Positions 24,966-34,084 of a stretch of DNA of 64,000 bases are shown in pieces (position 1 is the stretch's first letter; each line of letters opens with the position of its first letter). Under the pieces are notes generated by a model. It made no database searches and was not told the origin of the DNA. It saw only the letters and a program-made list of their open reading frames with translations. The stretch is from CAVSJA01 sp963728145 (GTDB lineage: Bacteria; Bacteroidota; Bacteroidia; Chitinophagales; Chitinophagaceae), in the NCBI GenBank assembly GCA_963728145.1, contig CAVSJA010000008.1, forward strand, positions 124,001 to 188,000, written 5' to 3'. A program made the translations under genes and the position numbers.

Positions 24966-25157
24966 TTATTTAATTGGTGCTTTCTCTGCTACCAACTTTC
25001 CTTTGTAATATAATTTGCCTTCGCTTACATGTGCGCGGTGGCGAACATGGATTTCACCTGTAGTGCTGTCTTTAGTTAAAGTAACTTGTTCAGCCTTGTA
25101 GTGAGTTCTTCTTTTAGCACCTCTCTGGTGTGAATGTCTCCGTTTCGGATTAGGCAT
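24966..25157 (-). CDS. rpmF: 50S ribosomal protein L32
   Basis: This 63-residue basic protein begins MPNPKRRHSHQRGAKRR, the standard L32 N-terminus, with THYKAEQVTLTKDS and HVRHRAHVSEG following. It appears to lack the zinc-ligand cysteines, as in many Bacteroidota. The order DUF177 gene, rpmF, plsX is widely conserved and links ribosome and lipid synthesis. Confidence 0.97.
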   Translation of the reverse strand: MPNPKRRHSHQRGAKRRTHYKAEQVTLTKDSTTGEIHVRHRAHVSEGKLYYKGKLVAEKAPIK

Positions 25158-25184
25158 ATCTCAACGTTTTTATAGCTATTAAAA

Positions 25185-25730
25185 TCAGTTGTCCAAATTC
25201 TTGAATTTCTCCAATCCCTTCCATACGGGGTTACCGGCTTTGTCCTTGTTTTTTTCCATTTCCTTCAGCATCGCCAGCACTTCTTTGTTGCAATGAGGTC
25301 CACCCATTTCTTCTTCGCTGCACATGCGCTGCATTGGAATACTTAGGTTGATGAACTCATAGATCCAATCGGCCACATTGATATGGCTTTCTCCCTTTGA
25401 AATGTAATAGACATCAGGATCTCCTTCCTGGTCATTCATTTCCTGGGGATCTTCCACAATCTTTATCACCGTTTCAAATTCATCCCAAAGTTCAAGCGGA
25501 AGATTATTTCCGCAACGATCACAGGTTAGTTCCAGTTTGCCACCAATCTCGAAAAGTAGCAGCATAAAGCCATTCTTCTTATCGAGTGAAAGTTTAACCG
25601 TAGCCACACAGTTCCTGAAATCCTGCTCTGAATATTCTACAAAGAACTTATCATTGATTTCGTAAACGAACTCGTGAATCCCTGGTTTCAAACCCACAAA
25701 GGCAATATCAAAGGCCCTACGGTTGTGCAT
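25185..25730 (-). CDS. DUF177/YceD family protein
   Basis: The protein has 181 residues and lies 27 bases upstream of rpmF. It has the family's central cysteine pair in LELTCDRCGNNLPLEL and another two further on (MQRMCSEEEMGGPHC), fitting a zinc-binding fold. DUF177 (YceD) proteins nearly always precede rpmF and have been linked to 23S rRNA processing in bacteria and plastids. The C-terminus (NPVWKGLEKFKNL) is the usual ending. Confidence 0.9.
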   Translation of the reverse strand: MHNRRAFDIAFVGLKPGIHEFVYEINDKFFVEYSEQDFRNCVATVKLSLDKKNGFMLLLFEIGGKLELTCDRCGNNLPLELWDEFETVIKIVEDPQEMNDQEGDPDVYYISKGESHINVADWIYEFINLSIPMQRMCSEEEMGGPHCNKEVLAMLKEMEKNKDKAGNPVWKGLEKFKNLDN

Positions 25731-25844
25731 GAGCTTTCTTTATCAGCGCCCCTACCCAATTCCCTGGAAATTTGGCAAGGGGTGCAAAGGTAAGAATTGG
25801 CAGCTAAAGATGAACCAGTAAGGGGGAAAAAACTTTTCACAATT

Positions 25845-26055
25845 TACTGGTTGACTGGTTGATTGGTTAACTGGTTAATTGGTTGATTAGTTGACTAGCT
25901 AACCCCTTAAGCATCAACCAAAATGCAACATCCCCCCAGACACAATCCGGAGGGATGTCTCATATTTTACATCGACCAAATTCTAGTCAAACTTTTCTAC
26001 CTTATAAACCCTTTCAACCAATTAACCAATCAACTAATCAACCAATCAACCAACA
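25845..26055. repeat. Imperfect hairpin array, unit GGTTGATTG/GGTTAACTG
   Basis: The left arm (25845-25905) has units TGGTTGACTGGTTGATTGG and TTAACTGG. The right arm (26013-26055) has the reverse complements (AACCAATTAACCAATCAACT). The loop contains CCGGAGGGATGTC sequence unrelated to the units. It fills the gap between secDF and the DUF177 gene, whose 327 bases contain no other feature I can support. Confidence 0.78.
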
Positions 26056-26056
26056 C

Positions 26057-29000
26057 CTACGCCTTCCTGGCCAATACAGGCTTCTTCTTAGCATCAGTAT
26101 GGTCAATAAAATCCGCCTCACCCAATGGTTTGTCTTTTGCGAAGTCGATCAGGATCGGCGCCGCAACGAAGATGGATGAATAGGTACCCGTGATCACACC
26201 GATAAGCATCGCGAATGCAAATCCTTTGGTAACCTCGCCACCAACCAGGAAGAGAATAAGCAGTGTAAGAAATACCGTAAATGAGGTCATGATCGTTCGG
26301 CTCAATGTATGATTGATCGATTTATTAATAACCTCCTCCTTGCTCGCTCCTTTCATCGAGCGACTGTACTCTCGCACACGGTCGAATACAACCACGGTAT
26401 CGTTCATTGAGAATCCGATCACCGTCAGTATCGCCGCAATAAAATGCTGGTCGATCTCAAGAGGGAAAGGCACAATGTCTTTAAAGAAAGAGAATATAAT
26501 GATGATAACTGTAACGTCGTGTAAAGTTGCGAAAATCGTTCCCAGCGAATAACGCCAGTCACGAAAGCGAATGAAAATATAAAATGCTATGATTAGTAAT
26601 GACCAGAACGTCGCCCACTGCGCACCTTTTTTCAAGTCGTCGGAAATGGTTGGGTCAACCTTTTTGGATTGTTCAATGTATTGGGTTGTGTTGAATTCCT
26701 CGAATGAAAGATTCGCAGGCAAATAAGCTTTCAAACCCTCATACAATGTTCTTTTTACTGACGAGTCTACGGTCAATCCCTGTTCGTTAATGCGATAATC
26801 AGTGGTGATATCCAATTTCGACGGGCTGCCATAAGTTTTCATTACCGGCGTGGTACCGAAAACCTTTTCAAGGCTATTTCGAACACTGTCGGTTGGCGCA
26901 GGGCTATGGAAATTCACCACGTAGCTTCTACCACCGCTGAATTCGACGCCTTCTTTAAATCCATTGAAGAATGCAGCGACTCCAAGCCCGAATACGACGA
27001 TGGAAATAACGTACGCGACCTTTCTATACTTTACAAAATTGAAATTCGCGTTTTGCAGGATACGCTTTGAAAAACCGGTAAAATATTTGAAATGTCTTCC
27101 TCTCTTTGTCCATATATCTGTAATAAGTCTTGATACAAGGATTCCACAGAATAACGAAAGAAGAATACCGATAATCTGTGTGGTTGCGAATCCAAGTACA
27201 GGACCCAATCCATAAATGAAAAGAATGATAGCTGTTAACAGCGTCGTAATATGCGCATCTAGTACAGGCGGCAGCGATCGCTGGTAACCAAGCTTCACAG
27301 CCTGTTCATGCGTATGCCCCTTCGCCAGTTCGTCTTTTATTCTTTCAAATATGATTACGTTCGTATCCACCGCCATACCAATCGTCAACACCAGGCCCGC
27401 AATACCAGCAGCGGTCAATGTTGCACTTAGTGAGCTTAGCACACCGACAGTGAAAAGAAGGTTTAAGATTAGTGCGATGTCTGCAACGATACCTGCTGTG
27501 TTATAATAAACAATCATCAGGACAAAGATCACCGCGAAGGCAATTGCAAATGCTTTGAAACCTCCCTCAACAGCTTCTTGTCCAAGAGTCGGTCCAACCA
27601 CTTGCTCCTGTACGATTCGCGCCGGCGCTTCGAGTTTACCTGACTTGAGAATATTAGCAAGGTCCTGCGCTTCCTGAACAACCAACTGTGTGTTTTTTCC
27701 GCCACCAGCACCCATTGTGATCTGGGAATTACCACCAGAAATCTTTTGAGTCACATTCGGAGCAGAGTAAACAATATCATCCAATACAATAGCGATCGGC
27801 CTCCCAACATTCCTTCCAGTCATCTCTTCCCAAATTCGTCCACCCGTAGTACTCATTTGCATGCTCACAGTAACATTACCTATCTGGTCATAATCCTGGC
27901 CAGCATTTTCGATAGCATCACCTTCTAATGGAGCAACTTCTTTTCCTGGTTGAGTTTTGATAAGATATAGATCAAGTGCAGGAATGAGTTTTCCTTCTTT
28001 GTCCCGATCCTGTTTTCCCCACAATAATTTTGAATTAGCCGGGAAAAGGCTCTTAACAGTGGGTAAGGCAAGATATCTATTGATGGTGGGAGTATCTTTT
28101 AATAACGCTCTTGCGATATTTGGTTGATACAACAATTTTCCGCTTTCTCCCTGTTGAGGTTGGGCTGGTTGAAGTATCCGCATGAGAGGATTGCGGCTGG
28201 TCAGGTTTGCAAGACTATCCGCCGCCCTGGCGAGGCTGTCAATAATCCTGCCGGAAGAATCTCTTTTAGAAATCGTATCCCTTTGTTTTGCTCCATACAC
28301 ATAGGTCTCAACTGCTTTATCTGCATTTTCATATGCTTTGATAATGGTTGGATCTGAAAAAGTGTACACTTCCCAGAACTGGAGGTTAGCAGTAGATTGA
28401 AGGAATTTTCTTACCCTATCCGGATCGCTGGCACCCGCTAATTCTACTGAAATGATACCTTTTGCCTCATCAAGACTGATATTCGGTTGTGCCACACCGA
28501 ATTTGTCAATACGTTTTCTCAACACTTCAAAGGTTTGCTGCATCGCAACCTGAGCTTCCTGTTTGATATGGTCGATCACCGCATTATCGGAAGCAGTTGT
28601 GCTGAGTTTGTTGCGGTTTGGATTTGCAAACAATGGAGCAAGCTTGCCATTTCCATTTTGCTGCTTAAATGCGCTTGCAAAGAGATCAATGAAATTCTGG
28701 TCGCTGTTTAATTTCAGTCTTTGACCTTCAATGATGGCAGCCTGAAGGCGTGGATCTTTAGCATTGTTCGCTAGTCCCTTGATCAAACCATCCAATGCAA
28801 CATCGAGGGTAACGTTGATGCCGCCTTGTAAGTCGAGACCCAATAATAGTTCGCTTTCCTTTGCTTTCTGGTAGGATTGTCCCCACCAGGTGATCGTTTT
28901 ATCTTTTGAGGCTTCAGCAATACTATCGCGATATCTTTCTTGAAAACCTGCAATTGAGTCTCTATAATGCGCCTGAGCTTCTTTATCGTTGGGATATTTT

Positions 29001-29149
29001 TGTTCTGGACGAGGGAAAGTCCTGTTTACATAACTCTTAGTTCTGGTGTCTAATTCTTTTTCATGTTTGTTTACGAACCAGGTGAAAGAAAGTTGATATA
29101 AGGATATTCCAATCAGTAGGGCAGTGAAAATGGTAACCAGTGCTCTCAT
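26057..29149 (-). CDS. secDF: Fused protein translocase subunit SecDF
   Basis: This 1030-residue protein joins SecD and SecF, as usual in Bacteroidota. It has an N-terminal membrane segment, a large periplasmic region (LLGLDLQGGINVTLDVALDG, then a repeat-rich domain), the SecD membrane block with FERIKDELAKGHTHEQAVKL and DAHITTLLTAIILF, and the SecF block with EGVEFSGGRSYVVNF and GFSMNDTVVVFDRVREYS. SecDF uses the proton gradient to pull preproteins through SecYEG. The end reads DAKKKPVLARKA. It is monocistronic, with a -7-like box about 30 bases upstream. Confidence 0.97.
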   Translation of the reverse strand: MRALVTIFTALLIGISLYQLSFTWFVNKHEKELDTRTKSYVNRTFPRPEQKYPNDKEAQAHYRDSIAGFQERYRDSIAEASKDKTITWWGQSYQKAKESELLLGLDLQGGINVTLDVALDGLIKGLANNAKDPRLQAAIIEGQRLKLNSDQNFIDLFASAFKQQNGNGKLAPLFANPNRNKLSTTASDNAVIDHIKQEAQVAMQQTFEVLRKRIDKFGVAQPNISLDEAKGIISVELAGASDPDRVRKFLQSTANLQFWEVYTFSDPTIIKAYENADKAVETYVYGAKQRDTISKRDSSGRIIDSLARAADSLANLTSRNPLMRILQPAQPQQGESGKLLYQPNIARALLKDTPTINRYLALPTVKSLFPANSKLLWGKQDRDKEGKLIPALDLYLIKTQPGKEVAPLEGDAIENAGQDYDQIGNVTVSMQMSTTGGRIWEEMTGRNVGRPIAIVLDDIVYSAPNVTQKISGGNSQITMGAGGGKNTQLVVQEAQDLANILKSGKLEAPARIVQEQVVGPTLGQEAVEGGFKAFAIAFAVIFVLMIVYYNTAGIVADIALILNLLFTVGVLSSLSATLTAAGIAGLVLTIGMAVDTNVIIFERIKDELAKGHTHEQAVKLGYQRSLPPVLDAHITTLLTAIILFIYGLGPVLGFATTQIIGILLSLFCGILVSRLITDIWTKRGRHFKYFTGFSKRILQNANFNFVKYRKVAYVISIVVFGLGVAAFFNGFKEGVEFSGGRSYVVNFHSPAPTDSVRNSLEKVFGTTPVMKTYGSPSKLDITTDYRINEQGLTVDSSVKRTLYEGLKAYLPANLSFEEFNTTQYIEQSKKVDPTISDDLKKGAQWATFWSLLIIAFYIFIRFRDWRYSLGTIFATLHDVTVIIIIFSFFKDIVPFPLEIDQHFIAAILTVIGFSMNDTVVVFDRVREYSRSMKGASKEEVINKSINHTLSRTIMTSFTVFLTLLILFLVGGEVTKGFAFAMLIGVITGTYSSIFVAAPILIDFAKDKPLGEADFIDHTDAKKKPVLARKA

Positions 29150-29177
29150 TGCGGGATGTTTGTTTTTTTAGAGTGGG

Positions 29178-29200
29178 CAAAGATAGGGTTTTCACCCTAT
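29178..29200 (-). promoter_or_regulatory. Candidate secDF promoter with overlapping hairpin
   Basis: On the minus strand TATCTTTG (29178-29185) matches the TAnnTTTG -7 box, 29 bases from the secDF start codon. ATAGGGT and ACCCTAT (29183-29200) form a 7-bp inverted repeat around four bases that overlaps the box. No TTTG is at the ideal -33 distance. A similar layout occurs before the aminotransferase gene at 30771-30800. Confidence 0.4.
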
Positions 29201-29381
29201 TTGGGAAATTGCAAAATGATGCTGGAATTGAGGTTTTTACCCCTGAAGTACAAGGATTTTTAAAGCAATAATTATAAACCATTAGGGCGATTATTTTGTC
29301 GAAGAAATTTTGACCGGAATTCCCAGCCTTTGAAGGAAAACCTGATCTTTATCCGGCCATCCTAAAAACTGAAAGGCCAAT

Positions 29382-30701
29382 ATGTTAAGATTAGTTTTAA
29401 TCATCGTCGGTAGTCTTATTCTTTCTTGTTCCGGACCGAAGAAATCGGCGAACGCTCCCGGTATTAAGCAGGATAGCATTCCTGGCACTGGCGCGGCAAG
29501 CAAACAAAGAGGTTCGGGCAGAACGGATACCCTGCTTGAAGATATTCTTAAATTATATCCCCGGTATTTTGGACAGATCCTCGACAATAGAGATTCTTTC
29601 AGGACACAGATAATTTATACGCAAATCGACCGCCGGCCTGATAATTCCCCGGTTTTTACAGATTTCTATTTCAACGTAAACCGCGAAACTTATTTCTATC
29701 CGGCATCTACAATCAAAATGCCTATTGCGCTCCTCGCGCTTCAGAAATTGAATGAACTCAAGATCAAGGGACTCGACAAGTATACACCGATGATCACTGA
29801 GGCAGGGAACGAAATACAAACACCGGTCTATAATGATCCCCTGTCCCGGGAAGGAAGGCCATCAGTGGCCCAGTATATTCGTAAAATTTTCCTGGTAAGC
29901 GATAACGATGCATCAAACCGTTTGTATGAATTTATTGGCCAGGAATACCTGAATGAACAATTGCGCAAGAAAGGATTCACGAATGCGGAGATCATTCATC
30001 GATTAAATATTTTTCTCACAGAAGAACAGAATCGCCAGACTAATCCCGTGAAATTCATTGATACATCCGGATCGCTCGTCTATGAACAGCAAATGCGAAC
30101 CAGCAAGTTGCCCAGGCTTAACCGCAAAGAATTTTTAGGTAAAGGATTTATGCGCGGGGATCAATTGGTGAACCAACCATTTGATTTTTCAAGAAGAAAC
30201 CGGATAGCGCTTCAGGATCTTCATCAAATTCTCAAAGCCGTTTTGTTTCCAGAGTCGCTTCCTGCAGATCAACGCTTTGATTTGAATGCGGATGACTATC
30301 GTTTTGTGAGAAAATACATGTCGCAATACCCGCCTGAAACCACTTATCCACCATATGATACGGTAAATAACTGGGATGCTTATTGCAAGTTCCTGTATTG
30401 GGGAAATGAAAAGGGAGACTTACCAAGGACTTTCCGGATCTTCAACAAAGTAGGTGATGCTTATGGATTCCTGACCGATATTGCTTACATAGTGGATTTT
30501 GAAAAGAATATAGAATTCATATTATCAGCGACTATTCTTTGCAATAGTGATGGCGTATTCAATGATAGTAAGTATGATTATGACAGCGTAGGTTTCCCAT
30601 TCATGAAAAATCTCGGAAGGGTAATTTATGATTATGAATTAAAGAGAAAAAGAACGAGAATACCCGATTTGTCTTCATTCAAGATTGAATACGATAGATG
30701 A
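29382..30701 (+). CDS. Secreted class A beta-lactamase-like serine hydrolase lipoprotein
   Basis: The protein has 439 residues and opens with a lipoprotein signal (LVLIIVGSLILSCSG). The penicillin-binding motifs are visible: YPASTIKMPIAL (S-x-x-K), LVSDNDASNRLYEF (SDN) and KVGDAYGFLTDIAYI in place of KTG. It therefore belongs to the class A beta-lactamase-related hydrolases. It is much longer than a typical enzyme (about 290 residues), and the insert between the SDN and KxG motifs is large, so a role in cell-wall or peptide hydrolysis is as likely as beta-lactam resistance. Confidence 0.8.
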   Translation: MLRLVLIIVGSLILSCSGPKKSANAPGIKQDSIPGTGAASKQRGSGRTDTLLEDILKLYPRYFGQILDNRDSFRTQIIYTQIDRRPDNSPVFTDFYFNVNRETYFYPASTIKMPIALLALQKLNELKIKGLDKYTPMITEAGNEIQTPVYNDPLSREGRPSVAQYIRKIFLVSDNDASNRLYEFIGQEYLNEQLRKKGFTNAEIIHRLNIFLTEEQNRQTNPVKFIDTSGSLVYEQQMRTSKLPRLNRKEFLGKGFMRGDQLVNQPFDFSRRNRIALQDLHQILKAVLFPESLPADQRFDLNADDYRFVRKYMSQYPPETTYPPYDTVNNWDAYCKFLYWGNEKGDLPRTFRIFNKVGDAYGFLTDIAYIVDFEKNIEFILSATILCNSDGVFNDSKYDYDSVGFPFMKNLGRVIYDYELKRKRTRIPDLSSFKIEYDR

Positions 30702-30770
30702 ACAAACAGCCATTAGCAGGATTTTCCCAACTTACCAACATTTTAGAATTTAGATTTGATTAAATAAGGT

Positions 30771-30800
30771 CCCCATTTTCATGGGGATAAGTTAGCTTTG
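30771..30800 (+). promoter_or_regulatory. Candidate aminotransferase promoter with adjacent hairpin
   Basis: TAGCTTTG (30793-30800) matches the TAnnTTTG -7 box 26 bases before the ATG. CCCCAT and ATGGGG around TTTC (30771-30786) form an inverted repeat directly upstream, where a regulator could bind. A TTTG at 30755 is too far away to be a standard -33 box. Confidence 0.42.
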
Positions 30801-30826
30801 CAACTCGAAAAAACAGACAATTAAAA

Positions 30827-32017
30827 ATGCAACTTTCAACTCGTTTACAGACATTCAATGAACCCGAGACCCTTAAGATGGCAAAGCTTGGCCGCGAATT
30901 GAGGAGCCAGGGAGTTGATGTGATCGATCTGAGTTTAGGTGAACCAGATTTTGATACACCGGAACATATCAAGAAAGCTGCAAAAAAAGCGATTGACGAT
31001 AACTGGAGCCATTATCCTCCGGTAGCAGGTTATCCTGATCTTCGTGATGCTATCTGCAAAAAATTCAAAAGAGATAATAACCTCGATTATAAACCCGAGA
31101 ACATTCTTGTTTCAACTGGTGCAAAGCAGAGTCTTGCTAATGCAGTATTGGCAACGATCAGTCAAAATGATGAAGTAGTAATTCCTACTCCATATTGGGT
31201 TACTTATTCAGAAATTGTAAAACTGGGTGGCGGGCAAGTGAAACTGGTTACTACCAGTATGGAGAATGAATACAAAATCACTCCCCAGGAATTGGAACAG
31301 GCATTGAGTGATAAAACCCGTTTATTCATTTACTCTTCACCAAGCAATCCTTGCGGTTCGTTTTATAGTAAAGAAGAGTTGGGAAAACTGGTGAATGTAT
31401 TTAAGAAGTTTCCAAAACTGTTTATCATTTCCGATGAGATCTATGAATACATCAATTTTGTCGGCCCGCATCAAAGCATTGCGAGCTTCGATGAAATTAA
31501 AGACCGCGTGATCGTCATCAATGGGCTTAGCAAAGGTTTTGCAATGACGGGTTATCGCCTTGGTTATATTGCAGCGAATCCCGATGTTGTAAAAGCCTGT
31601 GAGAAATTACAGGGTCAATTTACAAGTGGAGCAACGGCAATCACACAGCGTGCAGCCATTACAGCACTTACAGAAGATCTTCGTCCTACACAAGAAATGG
31701 TAAAGGAATTCAGACGTCGCAGGAAAAAGGTAATGGAATTGATGAGTGAAATACCGGGACTGAAATCGCCGGAGCCCGAAGGAGCTTTCTACGTTTTCCC
31801 TCAAGTAGATTATTATTTTGGTAAAAAGTATGGACAGGAAACCATTAAAGATGCAGATGATCTCTGCATGTATCTTCTCAACACAGCACACGTATCAACC
31901 GTAACAGGCCGTGCTTTCGGCGATCCAAAATGTTTGCGGATTTCGTTTGCAAATAATATGGAGAAAATTGAAGAAGGATGGGCGCGGATTAAACAAGCAC
32001 TCGCTGAGTTGAAGTGA
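30827..32017 (+). CDS. Class I/II PLP-dependent aminotransferase, aspartate aminotransferase type
   Basis: The protein has 396 residues. Family motifs occur in order: LSLGEPDFDTPEHIK, HYPPVAGYPDLRDAI, SPSNPCGSFYS, IISDEIYEYINF, the PLP-lysine in NGLSKGFAMTGYRLGYIA, and the substrate arginine region CLRISFANNMEKIEEG. It transfers amino groups between aspartate-like donors and 2-oxoglutarate in the cytoplasm; the exact substrate cannot be read from sequence. It belongs to the subgroup Igamma-like enzymes common in Bacteroidota. Confidence 0.92.
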   Translation: MQLSTRLQTFNEPETLKMAKLGRELRSQGVDVIDLSLGEPDFDTPEHIKKAAKKAIDDNWSHYPPVAGYPDLRDAICKKFKRDNNLDYKPENILVSTGAKQSLANAVLATISQNDEVVIPTPYWVTYSEIVKLGGGQVKLVTTSMENEYKITPQELEQALSDKTRLFIYSSPSNPCGSFYSKEELGKLVNVFKKFPKLFIISDEIYEYINFVGPHQSIASFDEIKDRVIVINGLSKGFAMTGYRLGYIAANPDVVKACEKLQGQFTSGATAITQRAAITALTEDLRPTQEMVKEFRRRRKKVMELMSEIPGLKSPEPEGAFYVFPQVDYYFGKKYGQETIKDADDLCMYLLNTAHVSTVTGRAFGDPKCLRISFANNMEKIEEGWARIKQALAELK

Positions 32018-32221
32018 TTTTATTTTAGAAGTAGAACAAGGAGAAGAAGGAACGCTGTATGATGAATTTTGATCGGAAATGATCAGAACCTGCGTCATTA
32101 TGCACCTGGCGCAAGCCTTTCCGACGGGCACTCTCAGCGTCTTACGAAATCAGGACAGCAGTCGGAAGCGCTTGTGCCCGCGACATCGGCAATTTTATTA
32201 TTATATTTCTTGTACTTCTAT

Positions 32222-32563
32222 TCAGTTCTTCGTTTGCTCAAAGTATTCCCTTATCAATTTGTTCTCATCTTCTTCTTTGATACGTTTAATCATTACCGGT
32301 TGTACTTCCGGCTTTAGCAGTGTTTCTGCTTTGTCGAATGGAAGGCGTTCATACATTTTTCCTCCGGGGAAATGGCAGGGATTGCAACGTTTTTCCAGTA
32401 TGGGTTGAATCTGTTTTTGAAAATCGATTGAAATAGTGGCGGCTGTTTCTTTTACAGTTGTTGCTTGCTTGATTTCATTCGCCACAGGAATCTCTTTTTT
32501 TGATTCACCGCAGGGAGAGTAGGACAACGCTCCTAACAGTCCAAGTAAAAGCGCTGATTTCAT
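32222..32563 (-). CDS. Small exported c-type haem-binding protein
   Basis: I start at MKSALLLGLLGALSYSP (32563); the longer frame would run into the hairpin array. From there the product is 113 residues with an N-terminal signal, possibly lipidated at CGESK. It has one haem motif, CNPCH, in ILEKRCNPCHFPGGKMYE, and a methionine in PEVQPVMIKRIK that could be the axial ligand. It resembles the small cytochrome-like haem-binding domains of Bacteroidota. Redox partner unknown. Confidence 0.75.
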   Translation of the reverse strand: MKSALLLGLLGALSYSPCGESKKEIPVANEIKQATTVKETAATISIDFQKQIQPILEKRCNPCHFPGGKMYERLPFDKAETLLKPEVQPVMIKRIKEEDENKLIREYFEQTKN

Positions 32564-32577
32564 ATAACCCGTTTTAA

Positions 32578-32682
32578 GAAGAGGCAAAAAGCAAAAGGCA
32601 AGAGGCAATAACCAAATTTAATGATTTTTAACCTGGCGTTTATTGCTTCTTGCCCCTTGCCTTTTGCCTCTTGTCCCTTGGT
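32578..32682. repeat. Imperfect hairpin array, unit AGGCAAAAGGC
   Basis: The left arm reads AGAGGCAAAAAGCAAAAGGC, AAGAGGCAATAA; the right arm reads TTATTGCTTCTTGCCCCTTG, CCTTTTGCCTCTTG. The loop is about 40 bases. It lies between two minus-strand genes and ends right at the cupin stop codon. Confidence 0.72.
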
Positions 32683-33042
32683 TCATATATGCTCTAGCTT
32701 CTCCCTGGTCAGTTCGTTGCGGGTATTTCCGGTATTTAACGTTGCAGCGGGTTCAAATAAGACAACTTCCACTTCTTCAGGAGCGTTTGGCCGGTGTTCT
32801 ACTCCACGGGGAACAATAATAAACTCGCCTTCGTTGATCTGTACATTCTTGTCTCTGAACTCCATTATGAAACTTCCCTTGACTACTAAGAATAGCTCAT
32901 CTTCATTATCATGGTGATGCCATACAAATGGACCTTTGAATTTTACCAGCTTTATCATTTGTCCATTCAGTTCACCGGCGATATGCGGATTCCAGAAATC
33001 TTTGATGAGAGATAATTTTTCTGATAGGTTTACCTTATTCAT
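32683..33042 (-). CDS. Single-domain cupin protein
   Basis: The protein has 119 residues with both cupin motifs: WHHHDNEDELFLVVKGSFIM (motif 1, with HHH and E as metal ligands) and PRGVEHRPNAPEEVEVVLFE (motif 2 His). The fold is a small beta-barrel that usually binds a divalent metal. The substrate is unknown. It lies 20 bases downstream of the DinB-like gene and may be cotranscribed with it. Confidence 0.85.
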   Translation of the reverse strand: MNKVNLSEKLSLIKDFWNPHIAGELNGQMIKLVKFKGPFVWHHHDNEDELFLVVKGSFIMEFRDKNVQINEGEFIIVPRGVEHRPNAPEEVEVVLFEPAATLNTGNTRNELTREKLEHI

Positions 33043-33062
33043 ATGATTTGATTGTAGGATTA

Positions 33063-33878
33063 CTAAGCCATTACTGATATCATGTCAAGAACCACGTCTC
33101 CCAATTTCAAATCACCTTGTATGCTTACGTGATCTACTACATCCTTTCTTCTCCAACTCTTCGAAAACAATTTCCATGCAATACTTCCATCAATAACAGT
33201 GTGGGCCTTGACTTGTTCGGAACTCCCGGTTAATTTCCAATTATCATTTTTGATGAGAAACCAGTCTCCGCCGCCTTCTCCTGTAATGGTTACTTTTACG
33301 ATTGTTCCTTTTTCTGCATTTGTATTTCTATATGTATATGGTAAGGCCATCATGAATGTTTCGAGGAAAGGACGATAAAATTGCTCATTAAGAATTCCTG
33401 GTTTATTAACCACTTCCCTGATTTGTTGCTGATGATGCCACTTCTCAGTAAACTCTCTTGCAATATGAAACCAGTTCTGTGATTCCTCTTCACCCGCCCA
33501 TCCAACTGAGAATACTGATTTCTCAAAGGGATCAAGCGATGCGAGTTCTTTATGATATTCGAGCCCTGTCGTTTCCAACAAATCCACAAGTACTCGCGGA
33601 CTTAATCTTTTGGTCGCCTTTACCCATTCGGCATTGAGTTGATTGAGGTAAGAAACAATTTCTTCACCAGGCTCTGGCATCTGTCCAAAATAATTGTCAC
33701 GCGAAAACGATAGCGTGCGAAAATTTCCATCCAGCAAATGACTCGCAACATCCTTGACCGTCCAAAGTTTCGCAACAGTTGGTCTATTCCAATCTTCAGG
33801 TGTTAAAGCTCGAAGTAGTTCAATAAGTTTTTTATCGAGAATAGGAAAGAGGTGTATTGTTTTAATTGGTGGTTCCAT
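33063..33878 (-). CDS. Maleylpyruvate isomerase N-terminal/DinB-like protein
   Basis: The protein has 271 residues. The N-terminal four-helix part has TPEDWNRPTVAKLWTVKDVA and SHLLDGNF, and later IAREFTEKWHHQQQIREVV; the histidines in SHLLD and KWHHQQ match the metal-binding triad of the DinB-like, mycothiol-dependent maleylpyruvate isomerase N-terminal fold. The C-terminal part resembles an SCP2-like domain (VKVTITGEGGGDWFLI). Actual substrate unknown. Confidence 0.78.
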   Translation of the reverse strand: MEPPIKTIHLFPILDKKLIELLRALTPEDWNRPTVAKLWTVKDVASHLLDGNFRTLSFSRDNYFGQMPEPGEEIVSYLNQLNAEWVKATKRLSPRVLVDLLETTGLEYHKELASLDPFEKSVFSVGWAGEEESQNWFHIAREFTEKWHHQQQIREVVNKPGILNEQFYRPFLETFMMALPYTYRNTNAEKGTIVKVTITGEGGGDWFLIKNDNWKLTGSSEQVKAHTVIDGSIAWKLFSKSWRRKDVVDHVSIQGDLKLGDVVLDMISVMA

Positions 33879-33889
33879 TATGACGCTTT

Positions 33890-34084
33890 TTGATCGGAAG
33901 ATCGGAAGAACAGCGGAACAGATGAACAGCGGAACAGCGGAACAGCGGAATGTGGAAACCGGGATGTCAGATCAAATACTATTCAATACAGTTCATCTGT
34001 TCTACTGTTCTACTGATCTACTGTTCTGCTGTTCTGCTGTTCCGCTGTTCATCTGTTCCGCTGTTCTTCCGATCTTCCGATCAT
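33890..34084. repeat. Imperfect hairpin array, unit AACAGCGG
   Basis: The left arm starts with TGATCGGAAGATCGGAAGAA and continues with AACAGCGGAACAGATGAAC and similar units. The right arm is CTGTTCTACTGTTC, CTGTTCCGCTGTTC and ends CTTCCGATCTTCCGATCA. The outermost 22 bases of each arm are exact inverted repeats. The right end overlaps the stop codon of the M14 gene. The AGATCGGAAGA-like string coincides with a known adapter prefix, but here it is part of the symmetric array. Confidence 0.78.

Noticed and set aside
32018..32221. Possible gene between the aminotransferase and the haem protein
   Set aside because: Short frames only, with no pattern; the genes are convergent and the gap looks non-coding.
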